Positions 27,787 to 37,005 of a stretch of DNA of 64,000 bases are shown piece after piece (the first letter of the stretch is position 1; each line of letters opens with the position of its first letter). The notes under the pieces were generated by a model, which ran no database searches, had not been told where the DNA came from, and saw only the letters and a program-made list of their open reading frames with translations. Source of the DNA: Leadbetterella sp964489955 (GTDB lineage Bacteria > Bacteroidota > Bacteroidia > Cytophagales > Spirosomataceae); contig CAZBAV010000002.1 in assembly GCA_964489955.1 (NCBI GenBank), positions 62,001 to 126,000 on the forward strand, written 5' to 3'. Position numbers and translations under genes: made by a program.

Positions 27787-29130
27787 TTATTTATCTACAA
27801 CGATAGATTTAACATTTGAGAATTCGTACATTCCATATCCTCCAAGCTCACGCCCATAGCCAGATTGGTTTATACCACCAAAAGGAACAAGTGCTTCAGA
27901 TTTTACCATGCTATTTATAAAGACAGAACCAGAGTTTATTCTTTTGGCTAAGGTTTCTCCTTTTTCAATATCTTCTGTCCAGATACTAGCCCCCAAACCA
28001 AACGAGGTATCGTTAGCTATAGAAATGGCTTCCTCTTCAGACTTTACTTTTATCAGAAAACCAACGGGCCCAAACATTTCCTCTGTAAACTGGTGAGAAA
28101 TTGCGGAAGTTATTTCCATTATTTGGGGTTTTATCAAACACTGTTGTCTTTCCCAAGTGCCTAAAGGGAAGGCCCCGATGTTCACTAAGTTATTGAATTG
28201 GTTCTCAATTTTTTCTGCCAAATCTGGTCTTGACACTGGTCCCATATTTGTATTTTCATGAAGTGGGTCACCTACTACAATCTTATTAATGGCTTCTAAT
28301 GTGCTATTTTTGAACTCGTCGTATAGCCTTTCTTGTACAATCCAGCGTTTTGCCGCTATACAAGTTTGCCCAGCATTTTGGAAACGAGATTGGACGGCTT
28401 GTTGGGCTGCTTTACCCACATTTGCATCGTCTAAAACTAGAAAAGGATCCGATCCTCCTAATTCTAATACTGTTTTTTTGAGATATTTTCCAGCCAAAGA
28501 GGCTACACTAGCTCCTGCCGTGCCGCTTCCTGTGAGGGTTACACCTTTTATACCGGGGTGCGATATTACTTTTTCTACCGAAGGAACATCTATGTTTAGG
28601 CATTGGAAAACTCCTTTTGGTAAGCCAGCCTCTAGGAATGCTTTCTCAATATTGAGGGCAGAGCCTAGCACATTTGGGGCGTGCTTAAGCAAAACAGTAT
28701 TACCCAGCAAAATATTAGGAATAGCGAACCTAAGTGCCTGCCAAAATGGAAAGTTCCACGGCATTATGGCTAGGATAGTCCCAAGTGGCTGGTGTATATA
28801 GTATGCGTATGAATGTGAAGTGGGGCTTGATACAGGCTCAAGCAGTTCTTGAGCATTATCACAGTAAGAATAGCAGGTGGCTACGCATTTTTCTATTTCT
28901 GCTTTAGCTTCAAAAAAAGGTTTGCCCATTTCTAGACTTATGAGCTGTGCAGTTTCTATAGTGAATAATTTTTGGGCAAAATTACGTAAGATATCTATCT
29001 TTTGTGTTAAGCTCACAGTACTCCAGTGGATGTAAGCTTGCTCTGAAAGCTGTATTTTTTGTCCAATATTTTCGTCTTCCGCATAGGTAGCTATTACCTC
29101 CCCCGAATACGGATTTACACTTTTAAACAT
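27787..29130 (-). CDS. Aldehyde dehydrogenase, succinate-semialdehyde dehydrogenase type
   Basis: 447 residues with IMPWNFPFWQALRFA, the catalytic glutamate in LELGGSDPF and the catalytic cysteine in NAGQTCIAAKRW. The shortened N-terminus (KSVNPYSGEVI) and the AKRW context match the short GabD/Sad-like succinate-semialdehyde dehydrogenases, which oxidise succinate semialdehyde to succinate with NAD(P)+. Its start overlaps the end of the Rrf2 regulator gene by 8 bases, so they form an operon driven by the promoter at 29569. The exact substrate is inferred from family resemblance only. Confidence 0.85.
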   Translation of the reverse strand: MFKSVNPYSGEVIATYAEDENIGQKIQLSEQAYIHWSTVSLTQKIDILRNFAQKLFTIETAQLISLEMGKPFFEAKAEIEKCVATCYSYCDNAQELLEPVSSPTSHSYAYYIHQPLGTILAIMPWNFPFWQALRFAIPNILLGNTVLLKHAPNVLGSALNIEKAFLEAGLPKGVFQCLNIDVPSVEKVISHPGIKGVTLTGSGTAGASVASLAGKYLKKTVLELGGSDPFLVLDDANVGKAAQQAVQSRFQNAGQTCIAAKRWIVQERLYDEFKNSTLEAINKIVVGDPLHENTNMGPVSRPDLAEKIENQFNNLVNIGAFPLGTWERQQCLIKPQIMEITSAISHQFTEEMFGPVGFLIKVKSEEEAISIANDTSFGLGASIWTEDIEKGETLAKRINSGSVFINSMVKSEALVPFGGINQSGYGRELGGYGMYEFSNVKSIVVDK

Positions 29131-29542
29131 TGTCTACCAGGTCTTTTAAAGTAGTGTTTTCGTATACTCCCAAATTTGCATCCCGTATTTGCTGCATTAA
29201 TGGGCGTATCTTGCATTTTTCTTCACTTATACAGTCTTCGCATTTACCATAAAAATTTAGGGAAACGCATAAAATAGGGGCAATAGGGCCATCTATTATC
29301 CGTATTACTCGTGCTATGTTTACGTCTTCGGGAGCTAGCTTTAGAAAATATCCGCCTCCTTTTCCTTTTTGGCTTTGTAAGATGCCATTGTTTCTAAGCT
29401 CTAATAAGATGGCCTCAAGGAATTTTTTCGGGATGTTTTCGGTTTCTGATATTTCGCTAATTAGTAATGGTTTACGTTCTTCGTAGTGTGACGAAAGTCG
29501 TGAAAGGGCTTTTAATGCGTATTTTGCTTTTTTCGAAATCAT
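29123..29542 (-). CDS. Rrf2-family transcriptional regulator with four clustered cysteines
   Basis: 139 residues. The N-terminal winged helix (MISKKAKYALKALSRL, then SQKGKGGGYFLKLAPEDV as the wing) is diagnostic of Rrf2. A cysteine cluster follows from about residue 91 with spacing C-x8-C-x2-C-x5-C (in ILCVSLNFYGKCEDC and EEKCKI), so it may bind an Fe-S cluster, as IscR, NsrR and related members do. It likely controls the overlapping aldehyde dehydrogenase gene and its own promoter. The sensed signal is not known. Confidence 0.88.
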   Translation of the reverse strand: MISKKAKYALKALSRLSSHYEERKPLLISEISETENIPKKFLEAILLELRNNGILQSQKGKGGGYFLKLAPEDVNIARVIRIIDGPIAPILCVSLNFYGKCEDCISEEKCKIRPLMQQIRDANLGVYENTTLKDLVDNV

Positions 29543-29568
29543 TCCAGAGGAAATTTAGGCGTCTACCA

Positions 29569-29599
29569 CAAATTTAGTTGGCAATTTAGCACGGTCAAA
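29569..29599 (-). promoter_or_regulatory. Promoter of the Rrf2-aldehyde dehydrogenase operon
   Basis: On the minus strand TTTG (29599-29596), a 19-base spacer and TAAATTTG (29576-29569) match the Bacteroidota consensus TTTG-N19-TAnnTTTG exactly. The ATG is 26 bases downstream. Confidence 0.78.
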
Positions 29600-29662
29600 G
29601 TACATAATTGGTTTATATTGCCACTTTTTGCGTTTTTAGAATTAAAATAATTAAGAAATTAC

Positions 29663-30838
29663 ATGAGATTGCATAAGCCACTAGTTGCAGGTGTGGTTAA
29701 AGCTTTGCAGGAAATTTTTGTGAATGGACGTAAGTCTGACCACGTGGTACCACAAGTTTTAAAGGCTAATCCTAAGTGGGGATCTAAGGATCGGGCTTTT
29801 GTGGCCAGTAATGTTTATGAAATAGTAAGGAATAGACTTTTGCTGGAATATTGTTTGCCTGAAGTTAGTGGAACTGAGGACTATCTAGGTGCATGGCTTA
29901 CTATTAAAGGGCTGGAAGTGGGAGAGCATTTCTCCCATTTGGATGCACAGGCGATAAAACAGGCTTCATTGTCAGCTCCGCCGGATATTAAGTATTCAAT
30001 TCCCTCGGAGCTACATAATATGGGTATAGCTCAATTGGGTTTAGAGAAGTGGTTGACAGAGATGGAAGCCATGAATGGGCCGGCAAAGGTTTTTCTAAGG
30101 GTGAACCTATCCAAAATTTCGAAAGAAGAGCTTATTGAGTCTTTATCTGCTCAAGGCTTTGATATAGGAGAAGTACCAGGAGTAGATTCGGCTTTGGAAC
30201 TTCTAAAAAAAGGTAATGTATTGGTTTCTCCAGAGTATAAAAAAGGGTTTTTCGAGGTGCAAGATGCTGGTAGCCAATTGATAGCTAAGTTCTTGAAGCC
30301 TACTGCGGGAGATTTTGTTATCGATGCTTGTGCTGGTGCTGGTGGTAAAACTCTGCACTTAGCTGATTTGATGGAAAATAAAGGTCAAATTTTAGCTCTT
30401 GATGTAGAAGAAAATAAACTGCAAGAACTGGAAAATCGTGCAAGTCGTAATGGGGTTGTTATTGTTAAGACTAGTTTGGTATCAGACGCAGTTCTTCACA
30501 AATATGAAGGAAAAGCGGATAGACTTTTGCTGGATGTTCCTTGCTCGGGTTTAGGTGTCTTAAAAAGGAATCCGGATAGTAAGACAATTGTAACAGAAAG
30601 TTTTCTCACTAACGTACGGGAAACTCAGAAGCTCATTTTGCAAGAATATAGTAAAATGTTAAAATCAGGTGGTTCCATGGTTTATGCTACGTGCTCTATT
30701 TTTCCGGCGGAGAACGAAGAGCAAGTACAAGCTTTTTTAGAAATAAATAGAGATTTTGAGTTAATTAGCCAAAGGCAAATTCTACCTTCTGAAAGTGGAT
30801 TTGATGGCTTTTATATGGCTTTGTTGAAAAGAAAATGA
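29663..30838 (+). CDS. RsmB/NOP-family rRNA (cytosine-5-)-methyltransferase
   Basis: 391 residues. The N-terminal about 130 residues are NusB-like and helical. The Rossmann methyltransferase domain has the SAM motif DFVIDACAGAGGKTLHLA near residue 215, the motif IV cysteine in LLDVPCSGLGVLKRNP and the catalytic cysteine in YATCSIFPAENEEQV. These two cysteines define m5C RNA methyltransferases of the RsmB/NOP type; the NusB-like part favours RsmB (16S rRNA C967) over RsmF. It overlaps the next gene by 4 bases (ATGA), indicating an operon. Confidence 0.85.
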   Translation: MRLHKPLVAGVVKALQEIFVNGRKSDHVVPQVLKANPKWGSKDRAFVASNVYEIVRNRLLLEYCLPEVSGTEDYLGAWLTIKGLEVGEHFSHLDAQAIKQASLSAPPDIKYSIPSELHNMGIAQLGLEKWLTEMEAMNGPAKVFLRVNLSKISKEELIESLSAQGFDIGEVPGVDSALELLKKGNVLVSPEYKKGFFEVQDAGSQLIAKFLKPTAGDFVIDACAGAGGKTLHLADLMENKGQILALDVEENKLQELENRASRNGVVIVKTSLVSDAVLHKYEGKADRLLLDVPCSGLGVLKRNPDSKTIVTESFLTNVRETQKLILQEYSKMLKSGGSMVYATCSIFPAENEEQVQAFLEINRDFELISQRQILPSESGFDGFYMALLKRK

Positions 30839-31761
30839 AGGTATTAGTTGTAGACGAAATGCATGAGTCTATCCACCATCTTTTAAAGGATGCTGGTTTT
30901 GGAGTGGACTATAATCCAACTTTAGATTACGAATCTGCCAAAGGTATTATAAAGGACTATGATGCCCTTTTTATACGGAGCAAATTCTTTATAGATGAAG
31001 CTTTTTTGGAGAATAAGGGGAAACTTAAATGTATTGGTAGGGCAGGAGCTGGACTTGATCTTATAGATATAGAGGCTTGTGAGAGAAAGGGAATAAAGGT
31101 TTTTGGAGCCAATGAAGCCAACAGTGTGGCGGTGGCAGAACATACTCTGGGTATGGTTTTGTCTCTGTTTAACCGTATTACCACCGCTCGACAGGAACTA
31201 CAAAGTTATAAGTGGTTAAGGGAAGGCAATAGGGGCGAAGAGCTTTATGGCAAAACAGTGGGGATTATTGGTTTTGGTAATAATGGAAGCGAGACAGCAC
31301 GTAGGTTTTCCGCTTTTGGGTGTAAAGTTCTGGTTTATGATAAGTATAAAACCGGCTTTGGCGAAGGTAATATAGTGGAGGCTACTATGGAGCAAATTCT
31401 CAATGAAGTCGAGCTACTTTCTTTGCATATTCCTCTTACGCTAGAAACGAAACGTATGATAAATGCTTCGTTTCTAGAAAAATTTCAGCAAGATATTTAT
31501 TTCTGCAATCTGGCCAGGGGGGAGGTTACAGATTACACAGCTTTAGTAGATGCAATAAGATCGGGCAAAATAAAAGGAGCATGTCTTGATGTATTTGAGA
31601 ATGAAAAGTTGAAAAAGCTTACTGCAGAACAAGATAGAAACTATAATTTCTTAGTAAATCACCCACGTGTTTTAATGACGCCTCATGTAGCGGGGTGGAC
31701 AGTAGAATCTTATAGGAAAATTAATGAGGTTTTGGTGACAAAATTGCAAAACCTACTTTAG
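30835..31761 (+). CDS. D-2-hydroxyacid dehydrogenase, phosphoglycerate-dehydrogenase-like
   Basis: 308 residues. The NAD-binding motif GIIGFGNNGSETARRF lies near residue 145, the substrate arginine is in FCNLARGEVTD, and the catalytic histidine is in MTPHVAGWT near residue 285. The ACT regulatory domain of long SerA proteins is absent, so this is a short form. 3-Phosphoglycerate is one possible substrate, but related short forms act on glyoxylate, pyruvate or other 2-oxoacids. It overlaps the rRNA methyltransferase gene upstream and, tail to tail, the membrane gene ending at 31753 by 9 bases. Confidence 0.85.
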   Translation: MKVLVVDEMHESIHHLLKDAGFGVDYNPTLDYESAKGIIKDYDALFIRSKFFIDEAFLENKGKLKCIGRAGAGLDLIDIEACERKGIKVFGANEANSVAVAEHTLGMVLSLFNRITTARQELQSYKWLREGNRGEELYGKTVGIIGFGNNGSETARRFSAFGCKVLVYDKYKTGFGEGNIVEATMEQILNEVELLSLHIPLTLETKRMINASFLEKFQQDIYFCNLARGEVTDYTALVDAIRSGKIKGACLDVFENEKLKKLTAEQDRNYNFLVNHPRVLMTPHVAGWTVESYRKINEVLVTKLQNLL

Positions 31762-33048
31762 TAAGAAGCGACAAAATATGAAGTAAGAGGACAGTCGAAT
31801 ATAATCCACAAGTTGTCCTGCAGTGAAATTCATAAAGAAAAAGTAGATGAAAGCGTATGCCAAGAACTCGGTTCCTATGTTGTCCGGATTTCTTAATTCA
31901 CGAAAGCACATCATACATATCCTAAAGAAGACTAGAGAGTAGAAAAGCAGCCCAAAGAGACCCATTGAATCTAAGGATTCTAAGATGGGTACGTCTAAGT
32001 ACATAAATTTATAGCCCTGACCAAATAGTACGTAGTGTAAATCGCCCTCATCGAAGCTCTTTTCTAACCTGTCAAGGGCCCCCGTAATATGGATTATTCG
32101 GGTATTTGCAGAGTCGTCGCCATCAATTTTTTTTACTATACTTTTTTTCTTTTCTTCTCCCCCAAATAATGATTTTTTTAGGCCTCCCACACGCATATCT
32201 ACATATTTTAGGGCTGGCTCTAAGAATTTGGAGTTTTGAATGACTTTATAGGTTACTCCTCCTATTCCTACAAAAACAAAAAGTACAACATACCATTTCC
32301 TCATGTAAAACCTAAAAGTATTAATGGCATTGTTAACTGTAAAATTGAAAACAAGGAAAACCACAAAAAAAACAAATGTGGCTAATATTGCAATCATTGT
32401 CTGGGTTAAAACCAGTATTATAAAGCAGGAAATTAAAACTATAATAGGGAAAATCAATCCCATTTTTACCTTGTTGTGATGCTTAAGAGCAATCATGCAG
32501 AATATTACTCCAAAAAATGCGGCTTTGGAGTTGATGTGTGCGTTACCTACCGAATCAGAATTTGAGATAAAGGCAGCTCTCCGACCTAAAGCAAAGATAG
32601 GGTTTTGTAATACATAATAAATCAAAGCAAGAGAACTCAGGAGAGTTAATACAAGTCCCCACCTAATAAAAATTTCATTTGTGCTATTGTTCCGCATAAA
32701 TATGGAGCATAGTGCCACAAAGCTAATTATACCGAAAGTCAAAACCTCATTTGTGAAACTTACAGTAAATAATTCACGATCCTTTAGATAAAAGTAAGCA
32801 AAAAGGTAGATGATATAATAGATAAGCAATGGGAATGTCACCTTGTTGGGACTATCAAAGTATCTGAAGTTCTTAAACGGTATTGTGAGGGCGAAGGGTA
32901 AAAATATAAAGCCCATCGAAAATATAGTACTATCCGGAGCTAAAAGGAGGCCATCACGGAAAAAGTACACTATCGGTATTCCAGCAAAGAAAAAAGCCAG
33001 TGCAAAAGCGTCTCTGTTTTTTAAGAAAATATTAATTAAATACTTCAT
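31753..33048 (-). CDS. O-antigen ligase/polymerase-like membrane protein
   Basis: 431 residues with about ten to eleven hydrophobic segments and a large hydrophilic loop at about residues 285-350 (SLFGGEEKKKSIVKKIDGDD, then SANTRIIHITGALDRLEKSF). The pattern of segments and late periplasmic loop, with a VLFGQGYKF motif after it, matches the Wzy_C/O-antigen ligase superfamily. Such proteins polymerise or ligate surface polysaccharide repeats. No other polysaccharide genes are close by, so the polymer is unknown. It lies downstream of the DUF2723 gene but behind a very strong hairpin. Confidence 0.72.
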   Translation of the reverse strand: MKYLINIFLKNRDAFALAFFFAGIPIVYFFRDGLLLAPDSTIFSMGFIFLPFALTIPFKNFRYFDSPNKVTFPLLIYYIIYLFAYFYLKDRELFTVSFTNEVLTFGIISFVALCSIFMRNNSTNEIFIRWGLVLTLLSSLALIYYVLQNPIFALGRRAAFISNSDSVGNAHINSKAAFFGVIFCMIALKHHNKVKMGLIFPIIVLISCFIILVLTQTMIAILATFVFFVVFLVFNFTVNNAINTFRFYMRKWYVVLFVFVGIGGVTYKVIQNSKFLEPALKYVDMRVGGLKKSLFGGEEKKKSIVKKIDGDDSANTRIIHITGALDRLEKSFDEGDLHYVLFGQGYKFMYLDVPILESLDSMGLFGLLFYSLVFFRICMMCFRELRNPDNIGTEFLAYAFIYFFFMNFTAGQLVDYIRLSSYFIFCRFLLK

Positions 33049-33140
33049 GTATAGTTGCTTACCCCGTAGCTCCTTGTGTCTTTACAAAATGCTCTTCGTT
33101 ACCAAAGTGCAATTATACAGGTTTTTAGTATATAAAAACA

Positions 33141-33175
33141 AAAGAAGTAGTCCTATTTTGTAGGACTACTTCTTT
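33141..33175. terminator. Terminator after the DUF2723 gene
   Basis: AAAGAAGTAGTCCTA (33141-33155) and TAGGACTACTTCTTT (33161-33175) form a perfect 15-bp stem with a five-base loop. On the minus strand a T-rich run follows. Confidence 0.92.
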
Positions 33176-33188
33176 GTATTAGCAGGTT

Positions 33189-36170
33189 TTACTGAAGTTT
33201 AGAAAGATGGCTTTCATAAATCTTCCGATATTTTTCGGCAGAAGGTTTATCAAACTGTTCTGCTACAGAATACAGCATCTGAATTGTTCTCAAATGAGAT
33301 TGCACTGTCTGGTAAATGTTGATATCACCCCATTGTTTGTTACCTTCTTTTCTAAATAAAGGTCCAAAGTATTTGAGTTCGGCATCAGCCTTAGCTACAA
33401 TTTTATCCGAAAGTGCAATTGCTTTTTCTTTCTTACCTATCTCAAAATAGAATACAGGGAAGTTAGTAACGAAATGGTCAAACGGTACTGATTCATCAGG
33501 CATGATTTTCAAGACGGTGTCTAGTGCTTTTTCAACTTCTTCGTGCTTGTTTTCACGTAGGTATTGATCCGCCAATCTCAAGAACGCAAAACGTGCAGAA
33601 ATAAAAGGTACCCTGAATGTCTCGGTGTCATAGTAAACATCTGGATTATCTACATTTTCCCAACGCATGTTATTGTACAATTTCTTAGACAATACGTCAG
33701 CATTCACAAAACCATCTTTAGCACCTTCAACTTTAAATGGCATTAACCTGTAGGCATATCCTTCTAGTTGCATAAATTCTTTGAGGTTCAGATACTGGTT
33801 TTGCGGAAGCGTACCTCCAAAGTATATTGGCCTTTTCCAATTGTTTTGGGCAATAATGTCCAAGACAATTAAGTCATTCTTAAGGATGTCCCTCTCTCCA
33901 TAATTCCATTCGAATTTATCAGATACTGCAGACTTATATTGCTCAGGAATAAAAGCCATTTTTGCAATATCCTCTGAATTTTGCCTAAAGAAGAAGTTTG
34001 CAGACGGAAGCGTGTTTATAGAACCTGTAGAAACGTCTCTTCTGATAACAGGAGAATTGGTGTTTATTAGATTCAAATATTCTTTAAGATCTATTCCTTC
34101 TTTTATAAGCGGATTAGCGTTAGCTACATAAGGAATATGGTCGTTAATTCCCTTATAAAGGTTCTGCTTTGTTATTGAAATAGGAAGTGCCTCAGACTCA
34201 TAAGTCTTTCTTTTCATTTGCTCAATATACCAGTCTGTACCTAATAAGCTCAGGTTACAAACACGGACATCGGTCCTGAATCCCTCAACTTCCTGTACAT
34301 ACCATAGCGGGAATGTATCATTGTCGCCGCCAGTGAAGAGTATTGCATTCTTTTCACATGAATTAAGCATGTTTCTTGCAAAATCTATTTGGTGTACCCT
34401 TCCAGTTCTATCGTGTCCTTCCCAACCTTGGCTTCCCATAATGACAGGTGATGCAAGACCAAGTACGGTACCCGCAATAGCCGCCGTTTTTCCATTTTTA
34501 AGAAGCTTAGTGGCGTATTCACCAAAAGCAATAACGAAAATCCCTATCCACACAGCAAAGAAATAGAAAGATCCTGCATAGATATAATCTCTTTCACGGG
34601 GTTCTACAGGAGGTGAGTTCAGGTAAACCACCAATGCAAGACCTGTTAAGAAGAATAAGAGAAAAGTAACGATTGCATCTTTTGTGCGGCGGAAATACAT
34701 GAAGATAAACCCTAGCACACCCATTATTAGTGGGATACCAAAGAAGTTTGTCCTGGCCTTATTTTTTGCCAAACTAGCCGGTAAAGCAGATTTAGCTTCA
34801 AAAATATTTACCGCACCTGTGTCTTGAACATCAGAAGCTCTACCCCAGAAGTTCCAAAGGAAATACCTCCAGTACATGTGGTTAAATTGATGCGAGAACA
34901 TAAACGTTAAGTTGTCCGCAAATGAGGGTTTTTGACCTTCTACAAGTCCTAGTTTGCTACGGTATAACGATATATGGTTAGGATCCGGGCTCCAAACACG
35001 TGGAAGGAGCATTTTTCCTTTACTATCCCAAACGTATTCTGTTTGGTGGTCATAAATTTCATACTTTTTCTCTCCTTGTATGTAGTTTGGTGCTCCTTTA
35101 TTTATAGCCACTAACTGGGTAGAGAAAATAGGGCCATGTAATAAAGGTCTGGAACCGTATTGTTCTCTTTTTAGGTATGATGTAAAGTTTAATACATTGC
35201 TTGGGTCGTTTTCATTCAATGGCGGATTGAAGTTTGACCTTACTAAAGCGATGGTGTATGAGCTAAAACCAATTAGAATAAATGTAAAAGCTAATATAAT
35301 GGTGTTAAGCATGGCTTTACCTTTTACATGGGTAGAGTAAATACCATAAGCTAGGCCGGCTATCAATAGAACTAAGAAAATGGCCATTCCAGAACCAAAC
35401 GGCATTCCGAATGTATTTACGAAGAACTTATCAAACCAAAATCCTATAGTAGGTAAACCAACTATAACTCCCGTGTTTATAATACCTAGTACAACCATAC
35501 CAATCAAAAAAGCGATAAATCCGCCTTTCAGGTTGGGTTGGCTTTGTTTTTTGAAATAGTAAACTAGTGCCAAGGCAGGAATAGTTACTAAGTTTAGAAG
35601 GTGGACTCCAATAGAAACACCCACTAAGTATGCCGTGAATATAAGCCATTTGTTTGCTTTGGCGGGGTCTTCTATAAGTTCCCATTTAAAAGCAGCCCAA
35701 ACTACTATAGCAGTAAAGAAAGAAGACATACCGTAAACTTCTGCTTCTACAGCTGAGAACCAAAATGATTCAGAGAAATTGTATGCCAATGCTCCTACCA
35801 ATGCGGCTCCAAGTACTAAAATGGTGTCAGAACTTGTTAGTTCGCTTGCCGCTTTACCAATTACCTTACGGGCAATCATTGATATTGTCCAGAACAAGAA
35901 GGTGATGGTAAATGCACTTGAAATAACTGAAACCATATTTACCATAAATGCCACATTGCTAACATCTGAAGCAAAAAGCGAGAAAATACGGCCAACTAGT
36001 AAGAAAAATGGTGCTCCTGCTGGGTGGGGTACTTGTAGTTTAAAGGCACAGGCTATAAACTCTCCGCAGTCCCAAAAGCTAGAGGTGGGTTCCACTGTAA
36101 GGGTGAAGGTAATCATGGAAATGATAAACACTAGCCACCCTCCAAGGTTGTTTAATTTATTAAAACTCAT
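33189..36170 (-). CDS. DUF2723 membrane protein, predicted GT-C-type glycosyltransferase
   Basis: 993 residues. The N-terminal third has many hydrophobic segments and the DUF2723 signature WDCGEFIACAFKLQVPHPAG with the acidic residues after the first membrane segment, as in GT-C mannosyltransferases. A second hydrophobic block spans about residues 470-570, including PRERDYIYAGSFYFFAVW. The C-terminal 400 residues are soluble with TPR-like helices (LADQYLRENKHEEVEKALD). The family occurs widely in Bacteroidota and is predicted to transfer sugars to periplasmic proteins; the substrate is not established here. It is a single-gene unit with a strong terminator. Confidence 0.85.
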   Translation of the reverse strand: MSFNKLNNLGGWLVFIISMITFTLTVEPTSSFWDCGEFIACAFKLQVPHPAGAPFFLLVGRIFSLFASDVSNVAFMVNMVSVISSAFTITFLFWTISMIARKVIGKAASELTSSDTILVLGAALVGALAYNFSESFWFSAVEAEVYGMSSFFTAIVVWAAFKWELIEDPAKANKWLIFTAYLVGVSIGVHLLNLVTIPALALVYYFKKQSQPNLKGGFIAFLIGMVVLGIINTGVIVGLPTIGFWFDKFFVNTFGMPFGSGMAIFLVLLIAGLAYGIYSTHVKGKAMLNTIILAFTFILIGFSSYTIALVRSNFNPPLNENDPSNVLNFTSYLKREQYGSRPLLHGPIFSTQLVAINKGAPNYIQGEKKYEIYDHQTEYVWDSKGKMLLPRVWSPDPNHISLYRSKLGLVEGQKPSFADNLTFMFSHQFNHMYWRYFLWNFWGRASDVQDTGAVNIFEAKSALPASLAKNKARTNFFGIPLIMGVLGFIFMYFRRTKDAIVTFLLFFLTGLALVVYLNSPPVEPRERDYIYAGSFYFFAVWIGIFVIAFGEYATKLLKNGKTAAIAGTVLGLASPVIMGSQGWEGHDRTGRVHQIDFARNMLNSCEKNAILFTGGDNDTFPLWYVQEVEGFRTDVRVCNLSLLGTDWYIEQMKRKTYESEALPISITKQNLYKGINDHIPYVANANPLIKEGIDLKEYLNLINTNSPVIRRDVSTGSINTLPSANFFFRQNSEDIAKMAFIPEQYKSAVSDKFEWNYGERDILKNDLIVLDIIAQNNWKRPIYFGGTLPQNQYLNLKEFMQLEGYAYRLMPFKVEGAKDGFVNADVLSKKLYNNMRWENVDNPDVYYDTETFRVPFISARFAFLRLADQYLRENKHEEVEKALDTVLKIMPDESVPFDHFVTNFPVFYFEIGKKEKAIALSDKIVAKADAELKYFGPLFRKEGNKQWGDINIYQTVQSHLRTIQMLYSVAEQFDKPSAEKYRKIYESHLSKLQ

Positions 36171-36256
36171 AAAGATATTAGTATAGTTCTATTTTATTTA
36201 GTGACAAAGTAAAGGGATAGTTTCCAAATAATTGGATTCAGAAATTATAAATAAAG

Positions 36257-36886
36257 TTAAATTTTAAGCTGAGTTCCAATATTTATACTCTTTTCCAGGG
36301 TCTCCGTGATGCTTTTGAAGTCTTCTTCTCTTTCTACAAAGTCTAAGTCGTTCACTTCAATTTCAATAAACTTGCCATGCTTATATTGATCAGCAAAGTT
36401 TTCGTATAGTTTATTTAGACCTAACAAATAGTTGGGATCTATATTTTGCTCATAATCACGCCCTCTTTTCTGTATTCCTTTCTGTAATCTTGGTAAATCT
36501 GCCTTCAGGTAAATCATAAGGTCAGGGGGCGATATAGCCCGCATAATAGTATTGAAAAGGCTTTTATATGTACCAAAATCTACCTCATTCATCTTACCTG
36601 AGTCGTATAGATTTTGGGCAAAAATATAGGCATCTTCATAGATGGTACGGTCTTGTACTATAGTTATTTCATCTTGCTCTTTTATTCTGAGAACCTGTTC
36701 AAAGCGGGAGTTAAGAAAGTAGATTTGCAAATGGAAGGACCATTTGTCCATATCTTCATAAAATGGGGCTAAATATGGGTTTCCATCTACTGCTTCATAG
36801 TATACTTCCCAGCCGTAGTGTTTTGCAAGCTTTTCTGCTAAAGTAGTTTTGCCGGCTCCGATATTACCGGTAATTGCGATGTGCAT
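36257..36886 (-). CDS. Deoxynucleoside kinase
   Basis: 209 residues. P-loop GNIGAGKTTLAEKL at the N-terminus, the DRTIYEDAYIFA block with the substrate-contacting acidic residues near 100, and the lid-region RGRDYEQNIDPNYL. This is the dCK/dGK-like deoxyribonucleoside kinase family, which phosphorylates deoxynucleosides using ATP and complements the deo genes at the left end of the window in deoxynucleoside salvage. Specificity (dA, dG or dC) cannot be told from the sequence. It is divergent from surE. Confidence 0.93.
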   Translation of the reverse strand: MHIAITGNIGAGKTTLAEKLAKHYGWEVYYEAVDGNPYLAPFYEDMDKWSFHLQIYFLNSRFEQVLRIKEQDEITIVQDRTIYEDAYIFAQNLYDSGKMNEVDFGTYKSLFNTIMRAISPPDLMIYLKADLPRLQKGIQKRGRDYEQNIDPNYLLGLNKLYENFADQYKHGKFIEIEVNDLDFVEREEDFKSITETLEKSINIGTQLKI

Positions 36887-36911
36887 TAAGAATCCGAGTT
36901 GTTATTTAACG

Positions 36912-36919
36912 CAAATTTA
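36912..36919 (-). promoter_or_regulatory. Possible -7 box of the deoxynucleoside kinase gene
   Basis: TAAATTTG on the minus strand matches TAnnTTTG, 26 bases before the start codon. No clear TTTG box lies at the usual distance. Confidence 0.4.
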
Positions 36920-36975
36920 ACTGAAATGCGTAAAGTTTAATAATTTTCTGGGTGTCATAGACAGAACAAAAAATG

Positions 36976-36983
36976 TATATTTG
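36976..36983 (+). promoter_or_regulatory. surE: surE promoter -7 box
   Basis: TATATTTG matches TAnnTTTG exactly, 22 bases before the surE ATG. The upstream TTTG element is not evident. Confidence 0.45.
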
Positions 36984-37005
36984 TGTTTAACATACTGAGA
37001 TTTTA

